Of a DNA stretch of 64,000 nt, positions 24,338 through 33,469 are shown in pieces. Positions within the stretch are counted from its first letter, which is position 1. The number at the start of each line of letters is the position of its first letter. The notes beneath the pieces are model-generated. The model was given only the letters and a program-made list of their open reading frames with translations. It was not told the origin of the DNA and ran no database searches. This stretch comes from Bin55 sp964572845 (GTDB taxonomy: Bacteria; Pseudomonadota; Gammaproteobacteria; Pseudomonadales; Azotimanducaceae), in the NCBI GenBank assembly GCA_964572845.1, contig CAZNFX010000005.1, positions 186,001-250,000 of the forward strand, written 5' to 3'. The position numbers were made by a program, and so were the translations under genes.

Positions 24338-26308
24338 ATGGCTTTTCATTTTGCCACCGTTTGGGAAACAATTGCAGATTTGGTGCCGTCACGTGCCGCT
24401 GTGGTATGCGGGCCAATACGCAGAACCTGGAAGGAGTACGATGACCGAGCTGCAAGAATAGCCGCAACTCTAGCCGAATACGGACTGGGGGTTGGGTCCA
24501 AGGCAGGGATCTACGCGCACAATTCCAATGAGTACCTCGAGGCACAGTACGGAATCTTCAAGATTCGTGGCTGCCCAATCAATGTGAACTTTCGCTATAC
24601 AGCGGAAGAATTGGCATACATCATCGACAACTCTGATGCGGAAGCTTTGTTCTATCAAGCCTGTTATGCGGCGCGGATATGGGAAATCCGCGACAAGCTG
24701 CCCAAAGTCAAGCTTTACATACAAATTTCGGATGGTACGGAATCCTTGCTCGAGCGGGCATTGGACTACGAACAGTGCATCTCGACCCACGATCCGCATA
24801 CGCGACGAGAAGACCGATCTGGCGACGACGTCTACATGCTTTATACCGGCGGCACAACCGGAATGCCTAAGGGTGTCATGTACAAACAAAGCGAATTCAT
24901 CAGTGGTTTGATGGCTGGCATTGGATCCATTGGCATTGAACCTCCCCGTGAATATGAGGACTTTGGCCCCTACATAACCGCACTCGACAATGCCGGATTA
25001 ACGCCAGTTTGCTTGCCTGCGTGTCCTTTGATGCATGGAACTGGAATGTGGTTGGGTGCGATGATTCCACATCTCTACGGCGGTACTGTCGTCACAATAT
25101 CCAAGCTCGGTTTGGACCCGCATCTGATCTGGAGTGAAGTAGAAAGAAATCAAGCTAATCAAGTAGTAATCGTCGGAGACGCATTTGCTCGCCCGATGTT
25201 GGAGGCGTTGAATGATTCGATTGTCATGGGGCGGCCCTACGACATCAGCTGTGTCCGACAAGTAATTTCGAGCGGCGTCATGTGGAGTAGCGAAGTGAAG
25301 GAAGCCCTACTTGAGCATCACGACATGATTCTGGTTGACGCCATGGGTTCAACAGAAGGAGGCATGGGTACTTCGGTTTCCAATCGCGATGAAACGCCGA
25401 AGACTGCCAAATTCGCGCTGCGCCCTGGCGTGAAGGTGTTCGACGAGAATGACGTGGAAGTCGAGCCTGGAAGTGGCAAGTCCGGACGCATGGCAACGAG
25501 TGGCTTAGTGCCAATAGGCTACTACAAGGATCCCGAAAAGTCAGCAGCGACATTTCGTGAAATAGACGGTGTGCGCTACAGCTTCCCTGGCGACTATGCC
25601 ACGGTAGAAAGCGACGGCACGGTAACCCTTCTTGGGCGAGGTAGCAATTGCATCAACACGGCGGGCGAAAAGGTGTATCCCGAGGAAGTGGAGGAAATTG
25701 CAAAGCGACATCCTGCTATTGAGGACTGCTTGGTGGTGGGCGTACCAGACCGGAGATTTGGCCACAGAATCGTTGCGGTCGTTTCCTGCGTAGAAGGTCA
25801 AACTGTGGCGGAGCGTGACCTCATCGATTTTTCGCGAGAGCATCTAGCGGGCTACAAACTACCGAAGCAGGTCTTTGTCGAAGACACGGTACGTCGGTCT
25901 CCGGCCGGCAAGGCAGACTACAAATGGGCGCTGGCGCGAGCCGAAGAACGAGTGGACCAATTGGAAACAAGTGCTTCGCAACTGCAAATGGGCGACGGAC
26001 CGGAATTGTCAGACACGCTTGATGAGACGGAGATTCATGCAGTACGGCGAGGATTGATTCGCAACATGATCGACCAATACGAAAATCCAAACAAACTTGC
26101 TCGGGCTTTGTCCGATCGGGCAAAGGACTTGGGTTATCCGCGCCAATTCAATGCCGGACAACTCTCCTACCTTGCCTCCCGGGCGAAGTTTCGGAATGTT
26201 GACCCAGTACTGATGTTGTGCATCGAATCGTTGTCCAACGGCAAGATCACACGTCGCGAGCTGGTTCCCGAGCTGTTTCTCGACATTACAACCACAAGAG
26301 TCACGTAG
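24338..26308 (+). CDS. Acyl-CoA synthetase with C-terminal extension (FadD3/FadD19-like)
   Basis: An ANL-superfamily ligase that activates a carboxylic acid to its CoA thioester via an acyl-AMP. The P-loop motif is MLYTGGTTGMPKGVMY, the A5-like motif is DAMGSTEGG, and the hinge and lysine region reads RSPAGKADYKWA. The ATG giving MAFHFATVWE has a GGGGGAAA site upstream; a GTG 21 bp earlier is less likely. The N-terminal part resembles actinobacterial steroid side-chain ligases. At 656 residues it is over 100 longer than usual: about 110 residues follow the catalytic domain (from DETEIHAVRRGL), helical and unrecognised. Confidence 0.82.
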   Translation: MAFHFATVWETIADLVPSRAAVVCGPIRRTWKEYDDRAARIAATLAEYGLGVGSKAGIYAHNSNEYLEAQYGIFKIRGCPINVNFRYTAEELAYIIDNSDAEALFYQACYAARIWEIRDKLPKVKLYIQISDGTESLLERALDYEQCISTHDPHTRREDRSGDDVYMLYTGGTTGMPKGVMYKQSEFISGLMAGIGSIGIEPPREYEDFGPYITALDNAGLTPVCLPACPLMHGTGMWLGAMIPHLYGGTVVTISKLGLDPHLIWSEVERNQANQVVIVGDAFARPMLEALNDSIVMGRPYDISCVRQVISSGVMWSSEVKEALLEHHDMILVDAMGSTEGGMGTSVSNRDETPKTAKFALRPGVKVFDENDVEVEPGSGKSGRMATSGLVPIGYYKDPEKSAATFREIDGVRYSFPGDYATVESDGTVTLLGRGSNCINTAGEKVYPEEVEEIAKRHPAIEDCLVVGVPDRRFGHRIVAVVSCVEGQTVAERDLIDFSREHLAGYKLPKQVFVEDTVRRSPAGKADYKWALARAEERVDQLETSASQLQMGDGPELSDTLDETEIHAVRRGLIRNMIDQYENPNKLARALSDRAKDLGYPRQFNAGQLSYLASRAKFRNVDPVLMLCIESLSNGKITRRELVPELFLDITTTRVT

Positions 26309-26388
26309 TTTCTAGCAGAACTAGGTCCGCTCTCTCGGTCCATCTCGCTCAGCACTACTGGATACGCATGTAGGAGTTGTTTCAACCA

Positions 26389-28032
26389 ATGGGAATGCAA
26401 CACACGCCGCTGACCATGTCACGAATCATCAATCGGGGCGCAGTGGTACAGCCGGATTCGGAAATTGTCACCGCTAGGGAACAAGGAACACGTCGCCAAA
26501 CCTATTTGGAGATAGTTCAGCGATCCAATCGATTGGCTCACGCGTTGCGTCACGATGGAATTGCAATAGGCGATCGAGTTGGAACGTTCATGTGGAACAG
26601 CTCTCGGCATGTGGAAGCCTACTGTGCCACTGCCAATCTGGGTGCTGTTCTTCACACAGTCAATATTCGTTTATCGTCCAGTGACTTGGAATACATCATC
26701 AATCATGCAGACGATCGATTGCTAATCGTCGATGCAGACTTGCTCCCTTTGTTGGAGCAATTGAGTGATCGATTGCCGCGCGTGGAGCGCTATGTAGTTG
26801 CTGCCGAACCCGGTTTTGAGAATTGGTCGACGTCTCTGCCGAATGCTGTGGACTACGAAGACTTCATAGGGGAAATGCCGGCATACTTCGACCCTCCCGC
26901 ATTGGATGAAACCGCCGCTTTGGGTCTTTGCTACACCAGTGGTACCACTGGAAATCCCAAGGGGGTGGAGTACGAGCATCGAGCTCAGTACTTGCATACG
27001 CTCACAATTTCCATGACCGATGCAATGGGACTCTCGGCTACGGATACGCTATGCGGAATCGTCCCGATGTTCCATGCGATGGGATGGGGGCTGCCATGGG
27101 CTGCCTTGATGTTGGGCTGCAAGCAGGTCTTGCCGCATCGATTCATGTCACCCGATCGTCTCGTTCAGTTGATGGTGGAGGAGCAAGTAACGCTATCGGC
27201 CGGTGTACCAACCATTTGGCAAGGCATTAAGGGATTTATCGAACAGAGCAGCGACAAGATCGATTTGTCGCAGCTAAGTCGTGTTACCTGTGGTGGTTCG
27301 GCACCACCTGAATCACTGGTTGAGTGGTATTGGAATGAGCTGGGTATTGAAATGATTCAGGGTTGGGGGATGACCGAGACCAGTCCTCTAGGCACGTTGG
27401 CTCGGCGAGTGGCGAAGCGATCGCACATCGATGCATCGCCCAAACAGCTCATTGAAAACGGGTGCAAGGCGGGACTTCTCATGCCGGGGCTTGAACTGGA
27501 CATCTTTGACGATGAGTTCAATCGACTTCCTCACGACGGCGAGTCCGTTGGAGAAATTCTTGTGCGAGGGCCTTGGATTTGTTCGGAATACTACAGGAAC
27601 CCACAGCCATCAAAGTTTCACGGTGACTGGCTTATTACCGGGGATGTGGGATCGATTGACGAAGAAGAGTACTTGATCATTGCAGACCGATCTAAGGACT
27701 TGGTCAAGAGCGGCGGGGAATGGATTTCTTCGGTCGACTTGGAGAACCACATAGTTGCTATGGACGGTGTAGCACAAGCCTGTGTAGTTGCTCAGCCGCA
27801 TCCACGCTGGGATGAACGGCCCGTTGCACTAGTGGTCGTGGAGTCGGGCGCGTCCATAAAGGAAAATGAGCTCAAGGAACACTGCCTGCAAAAATTTGCG
27901 AAGTGGCAAGTCCCCGATGATGTACTCTTCGTGGATTCGATTCCCTTGACCTCCACTGGAAAGCTCGATAAGAAATCGGTCCGAGCTAATTTGAAAGAGG
28001 AAGGCTACGTTCTGCCAGACTTGCGAGAATGA
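26389..28032 (+). CDS. Medium-chain/DmdB-like acyl-CoA synthetase
   Basis: A second ANL ligase, about 547 residues, of the AlkK/DmdB type. It has the P-loop CYTSGTTGNPKGVEYEH, the PMFHAMGWGLPW segment, the A5 motif QGWGMTETSPLGT, the A8 hinge DRSKDLVKSGGEW and the C-terminal lysine in TSTGKLDKKSVR. TAGGAG at 26371-26376 precedes the ATG; a TTG at 26377 overlaps no good spacing. It lies 80 bp after the other ligase on the same strand. Likely substrates are medium-chain fatty acids or short thio- or branched acids; context does not decide. Confidence 0.85.
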   Translation: MGMQHTPLTMSRIINRGAVVQPDSEIVTAREQGTRRQTYLEIVQRSNRLAHALRHDGIAIGDRVGTFMWNSSRHVEAYCATANLGAVLHTVNIRLSSSDLEYIINHADDRLLIVDADLLPLLEQLSDRLPRVERYVVAAEPGFENWSTSLPNAVDYEDFIGEMPAYFDPPALDETAALGLCYTSGTTGNPKGVEYEHRAQYLHTLTISMTDAMGLSATDTLCGIVPMFHAMGWGLPWAALMLGCKQVLPHRFMSPDRLVQLMVEEQVTLSAGVPTIWQGIKGFIEQSSDKIDLSQLSRVTCGGSAPPESLVEWYWNELGIEMIQGWGMTETSPLGTLARRVAKRSHIDASPKQLIENGCKAGLLMPGLELDIFDDEFNRLPHDGESVGEILVRGPWICSEYYRNPQPSKFHGDWLITGDVGSIDEEEYLIIADRSKDLVKSGGEWISSVDLENHIVAMDGVAQACVVAQPHPRWDERPVALVVVESGASIKENELKEHCLQKFAKWQVPDDVLFVDSIPLTSTGKLDKKSVRANLKEEGYVLPDLRE

Positions 28033-28061
28033 GTCAGGTAGTTCATGTGCCAGTCCATGGC

Positions 28062-29246
28062 TTAATCATCGGCTGCACCGTAGGAATGAGCTAAAGCGAC
28101 ATCCTCATCAAGGATGATTCCAAGTCCTGGCTCGGTTGGCGGAAGAATGTATCCATCTTCCCACTTTATTGGTTTTTCCAATATTTGAGCATGAAATCCG
28201 TCAAATCGCCCTATGCTCTCCTGAACCAGGAAATTTGGGCTGCACGTGTCCACTTGAATGTTTGCGGCGGCTTCGACCGGTCCACAGTACAAGTGAGGCG
28301 CGATTTGCGCATAGTAGGCTTCTGCCATGCCGGCAATCTTGCGCGCTTCAAGAATGCCGCCGACTCGTCCCAATGCCATTTGAAGGATGGCTGCCGCTTG
28401 CTTCTCCAATAATTCCCTAAATTCGAACTTCGTGGATAGTCGTTCGCCCGATGCGACAGGAATGCTCGTCGAACGTGCGACACGAGCCATTTCGTCTCGA
28501 TTCTCCGGTGGCACTGGTTCTTCGAACCATAGGGGATCGAACTGCTCTATGCGTTTTGCAAATCGTATAGTTCCGGAGGTGGTGGATTGTCCATGTGTGC
28601 CTATGAGAATGTCGGCTCGATTGCCTACGGTATCTCTCACTGCCCTAACGACCGCTTCGGCATTTTCCAGTCGGTCCAGCGGAGGTTCCCTGGGATCCTC
28701 GTTCCCCATCACATCGATCAGGGGATCGAATTTCAGAGCCGTGAAGCCTTCGTCAATGTGTGCTTGAGCGCTTGCGCTAGCCGTGTCTGGATCGGTGTGT
28801 GGTGATTTGCGTGTTGTATCGTCAGGTGCGGGCCAAAGATATGTATAGGAACGCAAACGATCATGGTACTTGCCGCCCAGTAGGTTGTATACGGGTTGCC
28901 CTAGCGCTTTACCCATCAGGTCCCAACACGCCATTTCCACAGCACTTAGGATGCCCATGACGGTGTGGTCCGGATGCTGGTGGTGGTCGTGAGATTCGTA
29001 GCCTTCGCCATAGTAGACGGTGCGCCATAGTCGTTCAATTTGAAAAGGATCACGACCAACTACATAGGTTTCGCAAACGTCCTCGATCATTCGTGCGACC
29101 GTTAGTGGGTGGAAAGGCACTTTGTAGGCTTCGCCAATTCCTTCGATTGCGTCGTCAGAGACCAGCTTCACGAAAACCCAAAAACGTCCTCCTCGGTGTG
29201 GCCGGGGAGTTTGGATCACATAAGTCTTGAAATCAACGATTTTCAT
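28062..29246 (-). CDS. Enolase-superfamily (mandelate racemase/galactonate dehydratase-type) enzyme
   Basis: A 394-residue MR/MLE protein whose overall layout fits sugar-acid dehydratases such as galactonate dehydratase. Two metal glutamates are seen in WFEEPVPPENRDE and in VASGERLSTKFEF, and the general-acid histidine in IAPHLYCGP. By my alignment the first metal aspartate (LDFHG in galactonate dehydratase) is IGTHGQ here, and the QPDLSH segment is QMALGRVGG. The exact reaction is therefore uncertain. The ATG giving MKIVDF has GGAG six bases upstream. It sits between convergent acyl-CoA ligase and upstream amidohydrolase genes. Confidence 0.75.
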   Translation of the reverse strand: MKIVDFKTYVIQTPRPHRGGRFWVFVKLVSDDAIEGIGEAYKVPFHPLTVARMIEDVCETYVVGRDPFQIERLWRTVYYGEGYESHDHHQHPDHTVMGILSAVEMACWDLMGKALGQPVYNLLGGKYHDRLRSYTYLWPAPDDTTRKSPHTDPDTASASAQAHIDEGFTALKFDPLIDVMGNEDPREPPLDRLENAEAVVRAVRDTVGNRADILIGTHGQSTTSGTIRFAKRIEQFDPLWFEEPVPPENRDEMARVARSTSIPVASGERLSTKFEFRELLEKQAAAILQMALGRVGGILEARKIAGMAEAYYAQIAPHLYCGPVEAAANIQVDTCSPNFLVQESIGRFDGFHAQILEKPIKWEDGYILPPTEPGLGIILDEDVALAHSYGAADD

Positions 29247-29346
29247 ACTTGGCTCCACAGGAAGCTGCCAGCCCTTGCTAACGGGTAGTTCGTGGGTTGA
29301 GAGTCAGTCGCAGGTTATGACAGCGTTGCCGTTGTAGACGAGGTAG

Positions 29347-30675
29347 TTAGCGATCGTATTCCAATGCCAATCCGCACTGTGCTGACTGAAAATTTCCATT
29401 GGAATACATATGGACGCCATTAACAAATGTCTCCGTCACACGAGTACCAAACGTGAATCCGGAGAACGGTGACCACCCACACTTTGACCAGATTCTTGAA
29501 TTGTCGACTGAGGTGTCTCGATTCGGGTCGACTACAACGATGTCGGCCCAGTATCCTTCTCTGAGGAATCCTCGATCCTTGACGTTGAACAGTGTTGCCG
29601 GTGCATGGGCGGTCTTTGCTACAGCCACTTCTATGGAGAAGATGCCTGACTTGACGTGCTCCAAAAAACAAGGAAGTGCAAACTCCACAAGGGGAAGTCC
29701 AGCTGGTGCATCAAGAAATGGCAGGTCTTTTTCCGCTCTAGTGTGTGGAGCATGGTCGGTTGCTACTACATCCACTCGATCGTCGACAATAGCCTTTTGC
29801 AGCGCCTGCTGATCCTCTAGCCGCTTGATCGCGGGATTGCACTTAATATCGGCTCGCTTCTTGCTGTACCAAGAATCATTGAAGAAGAGGTGGTGAATGC
29901 AAACTTCGCCCGTGATACTCTTCGACTCCATGGGTCCAGCTTGAAACAAATCCAATTCAACGGCGGTGGTCAAATGCAGGACGTGAAGTCGCGACTCGTG
30001 CCGTTTCGCAAGGTCTACAGCCATGCTTGATGATCGCAAGCAGGCTTCAGCGGACCGGATTTCGGCGTGGAGTTCTGGAGGCGCGTTCGACCCATGAACT
30101 TTGCGCACACTTTCTTCATTTAGTTGGATTGTTGGTGTGTGTTCGCAGTGGGTTGCTATGAGGAGCGGACACGAAGCGAAAATCCCTTCAAGCGTCTTTA
30201 CATCGTCGACCAGCATGTTTCCGGTTGACGCCCCCATGAAGACCTTTACGCCGCAGGCTTTGAATCGGTCTACTGCCTTGATGTCCTCAAGATTGTCGTT
30301 GGTTGCGCCAAGATAAAAGCCGTAGTTGGCTAACGAGCGCGCAGCCGCTCGCTCATGCTTCTCCAGCAGCCTAGTGTTGTTTACCGTTTGCGGATCGCAG
30401 TTCGGCATTTCCATGTAGCTGGTGATTCCACCAGCTAGCGCCGCTCTTGATTCTGTGGCTATAGTGGCTTTGTATTCCAATCCTGGCTCGCGAAAGTGGA
30501 CTTGATCGTCAATCATGCCGGGCAAGACCCAAGCTCCTTGTACGTCTAATTCACGCAGTCCCGTTGCGGTTCCGCCTACCTGTGAAATCCGCCCATCGGT
30601 GAACGCCAGATCACCTTCTATTGACGTGCTCTCATTGACAATTGTGCCGTTCTTCAGTACGAATGAATGGGTCAC
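29347..30675 (-). CDS. Dihydroorotase-type cyclic amidohydrolase
   Basis: A 442-residue amidohydrolase of the dihydroorotase/allantoinase group. It shows the N-terminal metal motif as MIDDQVHFREPG, then GGITSYMEMPN, the GVKVFMGASTGNML segment (possible carboxylated lysine), TATHCEH-type IATHCEHTP, VLHLTTA and the ATDHAPHT catalytic aspartate region. The first motif is usually DxHxH; here a glutamine takes the first histidine position, a form I recall from Bacteroidetes-type dihydroorotases. It may act in pyrimidine synthesis or hydrolyse another cyclic imide. No pyr genes lie nearby. Confidence 0.78.
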   Translation of the reverse strand: MTHSFVLKNGTIVNESTSIEGDLAFTDGRISQVGGTATGLRELDVQGAWVLPGMIDDQVHFREPGLEYKATIATESRAALAGGITSYMEMPNCDPQTVNNTRLLEKHERAAARSLANYGFYLGATNDNLEDIKAVDRFKACGVKVFMGASTGNMLVDDVKTLEGIFASCPLLIATHCEHTPTIQLNEESVRKVHGSNAPPELHAEIRSAEACLRSSSMAVDLAKRHESRLHVLHLTTAVELDLFQAGPMESKSITGEVCIHHLFFNDSWYSKKRADIKCNPAIKRLEDQQALQKAIVDDRVDVVATDHAPHTRAEKDLPFLDAPAGLPLVEFALPCFLEHVKSGIFSIEVAVAKTAHAPATLFNVKDRGFLREGYWADIVVVDPNRDTSVDNSRIWSKCGWSPFSGFTFGTRVTETFVNGVHMYSNGNFQSAQCGLALEYDR

Positions 30676-30977
30676 TTTTCAATCTTCCTTTTGCATAGTG
30701 CGTGGCACGGGTCGCGCAAGGCGAACTCCCCTTTGATTACGAATGTTAACGAACCAACGTTGGATGTGCGGTTGAATCGGAAGATTGCGAAGTGGGTCAA
30801 GCGTAACCCTACACAACAGGAATAAGGAGAAGGCGATTCGAGTCGACATTGACCAGCAGAACCGATTGAAGAGTCAATTGGGTCTGTTAGCATGAAGAGC
30901 ATCCTTGCCCACATGCAAACACGTAAGGTTGAGGCGGCGGAGAGTCCCTAGCAACTCTTCGCTTTCTGCTTCAACAT
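30676..30977. other. Divergent intergenic region between amidohydrolase and glcD
   Basis: About 300 bp separating a minus-strand amidohydrolase from plus-strand glcDEF, so it should hold both promoters. Short frames here have no family features. I see no strong -35/-10 pair and no obvious operator palindrome. Confidence 0.3.
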
Positions 30978-30986
30978 GTGAAGCCA

Positions 30987-32447
30987 ATGTCCGTCCAAAA
31001 CGCAGTTGCCTTAGAACTTCTTCGACAAGAACTTCCCCAGTCGTCGATTCTCGCAGATCGGAATGAAGTGGAACCCTTTGAAACCGACGGACTGACCGCA
31101 ATTCGCGAACAGCCCTGGGTCGTCGTGCTAGCGGAAACCGTCGCCCACGTGCGTTCCGTGCTGCGAATTAGTCGTGAGTGCGAGGTACCAGTCGTAACCC
31201 GCGGCGCCGGCACTGGATTGTCAGGCGGTGCTCGTCCAATTTCAGACGGAATTCTTCTAGTTTTGACGAAGATGAACAAGATCCTGGATGTTGATCCTGA
31301 CAATTGCACAGCAACTGTGGAACCCGGTGTCACGAATCTGGCGATTTCTGAAGCTGTCAAGAAACACGGCCTGTATTACGCTCCTGATCCATCTTCTCAA
31401 ATTGCCTGCAGCATCGGCGGAAACGTTGCCGAGAATGCCGGTGGAGTGCACTGTCTCAAGTATGGATTGACGTTGCACAACGTTATTGGGATGAGGGTGG
31501 AAACCGTCGAGGGTGACGAGTTGGTTCTAGGCGGAAAAACCTACGACAATCCGGGATACGACTACATGGCACTGTTTGTAGGTTCTGAAGGGATGCTTGG
31601 CGTCGTCACAGAGGTTACTGTTCAGCTCTTGCCTATCCCTAGTCACCAGCACGTGCTGTTGGCGGCATTCAGCGATTTGGAGCGGGCAGGTGAGTGCGTC
31701 GCGGGTGTTATCGCTGCTGGGCTTGTTCCAGCAGGGTTGGAAATGATGGACAAACTAGCGATACAAGCCGCAGAGGACTATGCTAGCGTGGGCTATCCCA
31801 CGGATGCGGAAGCCATTCTCTTGTGTGAATTGGATGGTTGCTTGGATGAAGTGGAACAGTACACGGTCCTAGTTGAAGAATTGATGCGATCGCATGGTGC
31901 ATACGATGTTTCCATAGCAAGGGACCCAACGGATTGCGAACGTCTATGGCGTGGACGAAAGGCAGCGTTTCCAGCAGCTGGAAGGATCGCCCCGGACTAC
32001 TACTGCATGGATGGAACGATCCCACGCTACGAAATCGGCAGAGTGCTTAGATCAATCAGCAAGATGTCTGAACGCTACGGACTTGCGGTGGCAAATGTAT
32101 TTCATGCGGGAGACGGAAACTTGCATCCGTTGATTCTCTACGATGCTTCAGACAAGGAGCAACTTAGAAAGGCGGAAGAGTTTGGCGGTGAGATTCTCGA
32201 ATGTTGCGTGATGGCAGGAGGAACAATTACAGGCGAGCACGGCGTAGGAATAGAGAAAATCGATCAAATGTGCGCACAGTTCTCGGACGCGGAATTGGAC
32301 CAGTTTCATCGATTGCGAGACGTTTTTGACCAAGCAAAACTGATGAATCGAGGGAAGGCCATTCCGACATTGGCGCGTTGTTCTGAACTCGGTGGAATGC
32401 ATGTCCACGGTGGGCTACTACCCCATCCGGAATTGGAACGTTTCTAG
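30987..32447 (+). CDS. glcD: Glycolate oxidase FAD subunit GlcD
   Basis: GlcD carries FAD and oxidises glycolate to glyoxylate together with GlcE and GlcF at the membrane. The roughly 486-residue protein shows the PCMH-type FAD site with VTRGAGTGLSGGARPI, then PDPSSQIACSIGGNVAENAGG, VTEVTVQLLPIP and the C-terminal NVFHAGDGNLHP and TGEHGVGIEK motifs that bind substrate and FAD. A GTG three codons upstream is another start. The TAG stop shares one base with the GTG start of glcE, making a tight three-gene operon. D-lactate oxidation is an alternative for this family. Confidence 0.9.
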   Translation: MSVQNAVALELLRQELPQSSILADRNEVEPFETDGLTAIREQPWVVVLAETVAHVRSVLRISRECEVPVVTRGAGTGLSGGARPISDGILLVLTKMNKILDVDPDNCTATVEPGVTNLAISEAVKKHGLYYAPDPSSQIACSIGGNVAENAGGVHCLKYGLTLHNVIGMRVETVEGDELVLGGKTYDNPGYDYMALFVGSEGMLGVVTEVTVQLLPIPSHQHVLLAAFSDLERAGECVAGVIAAGLVPAGLEMMDKLAIQAAEDYASVGYPTDAEAILLCELDGCLDEVEQYTVLVEELMRSHGAYDVSIARDPTDCERLWRGRKAAFPAAGRIAPDYYCMDGTIPRYEIGRVLRSISKMSERYGLAVANVFHAGDGNLHPLILYDASDKEQLRKAEEFGGEILECCVMAGGTITGEHGVGIEKIDQMCAQFSDAELDQFHRLRDVFDQAKLMNRGKAIPTLARCSELGGMHVHGGLLPHPELERF

Positions 32448-33469
32448 TGTTGAACCGCGACGATTCTGCTCATATTGTTGCGGCCATTGAAGAAGCACAT
32501 CATTCAGATAGTCGCATTGCGATCATGGGCCATGGGAGTAAACCCAATACTGCATCAGCCAGCGATGCCTTTGTATGCACGGCCGATCACTCGGGCATCC
32601 TAGAATATCGACCGAGCGAGCTCGTGGTTACCGTGCGCTCAGGTACGCCCCTCGCGGACCTCAGCGACGAGCTCGCAACCCATGGACAGATGCTTGCGCC
32701 CGATCCACCCAGGTTCAACCAAAGAGGAACCGTGGGTGGCGCGATAGCGAGTGGTCTCTCCGGTCCAGGCAGACCTTGGTACGGTTCTCTCCGTGACTGC
32801 GTACTGGGAATCGAAGTTGTAAACGGCTTCGCCCAGCGACTCAAGTTTGGCGGTAAGGTAATTAAAAATGTTGCGGGGTTTGACGTGTCCCGTCTCTACG
32901 CTGGATCTAGGGGAACATTTGGGGTAATCCTAAGTGCAAGCTTTAAATTGCTACCGTTGCCCGAGGTATCGCTCACAGTCGAACAGGAATGCTCCGACAT
33001 AGATGCGTTTCAATTGTTTGCGAACCATCGTAGAGTACGTACCACTCTTACGGGCACATGTCACTTCCAGGGACGTTTGTATCGCCGATTCGAAGGGGCG
33101 GAATCCGCAGTGCGCAGCGAAATCGACGTGCTTGAGAATGTCGAGGTCAGCGACTCGTTCTCATGGGCGCAATTGCGCGATCATGAATTGGAATTTTTCC
33201 AAGACGACACTCCCTTGTGGCGAGCGGCACTGAATCGAGGTGAATTTTTTGAAAACGTTGATGAGTTCGAATCACTGAGCGAATGGTATGGAAGCCTAGT
33301 TTGGATCAAGACTCCAACGGCGACTCCACCTACTCTGAGGGGTGTGGTTGGTCGAGTAGCGGCTTTTCGCAATGCTGTTGAGCCAAGGAAAACACAAACC
33401 AAGTATGCGTCTCGACTGCGCAAATCGTTTGACCCCAAAGGGATTTTCAATAACCACATTGTCGTGTGA
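32447..33469 (+). CDS. glcE: Glycolate oxidase subunit GlcE
   Basis: The second FAD-binding subunit of glycolate oxidase, 340 residues, overlapping glcD by one base and glcF by one base. It shows a PCMH FAD domain with IMGHGSKPNT, RSGTPLADLSDELATHGQML, GGAIASGLSGPGRPWYGS and GGKVIKNVAGFDVSRLYAGS. The latter two are diagnostic of GlcE. The C-terminus ends SRLRKSFDPKGIFNNH, like other family members. GTG start. Confidence 0.92.
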   Translation: MLNRDDSAHIVAAIEEAHHSDSRIAIMGHGSKPNTASASDAFVCTADHSGILEYRPSELVVTVRSGTPLADLSDELATHGQMLAPDPPRFNQRGTVGGAIASGLSGPGRPWYGSLRDCVLGIEVVNGFAQRLKFGGKVIKNVAGFDVSRLYAGSRGTFGVILSASFKLLPLPEVSLTVEQECSDIDAFQLFANHRRVRTTLTGTCHFQGRLYRRFEGAESAVRSEIDVLENVEVSDSFSWAQLRDHELEFFQDDTPLWRAALNRGEFFENVDEFESLSEWYGSLVWIKTPTATPPTLRGVVGRVAAFRNAVEPRKTQTKYASRLRKSFDPKGIFNNHIVV

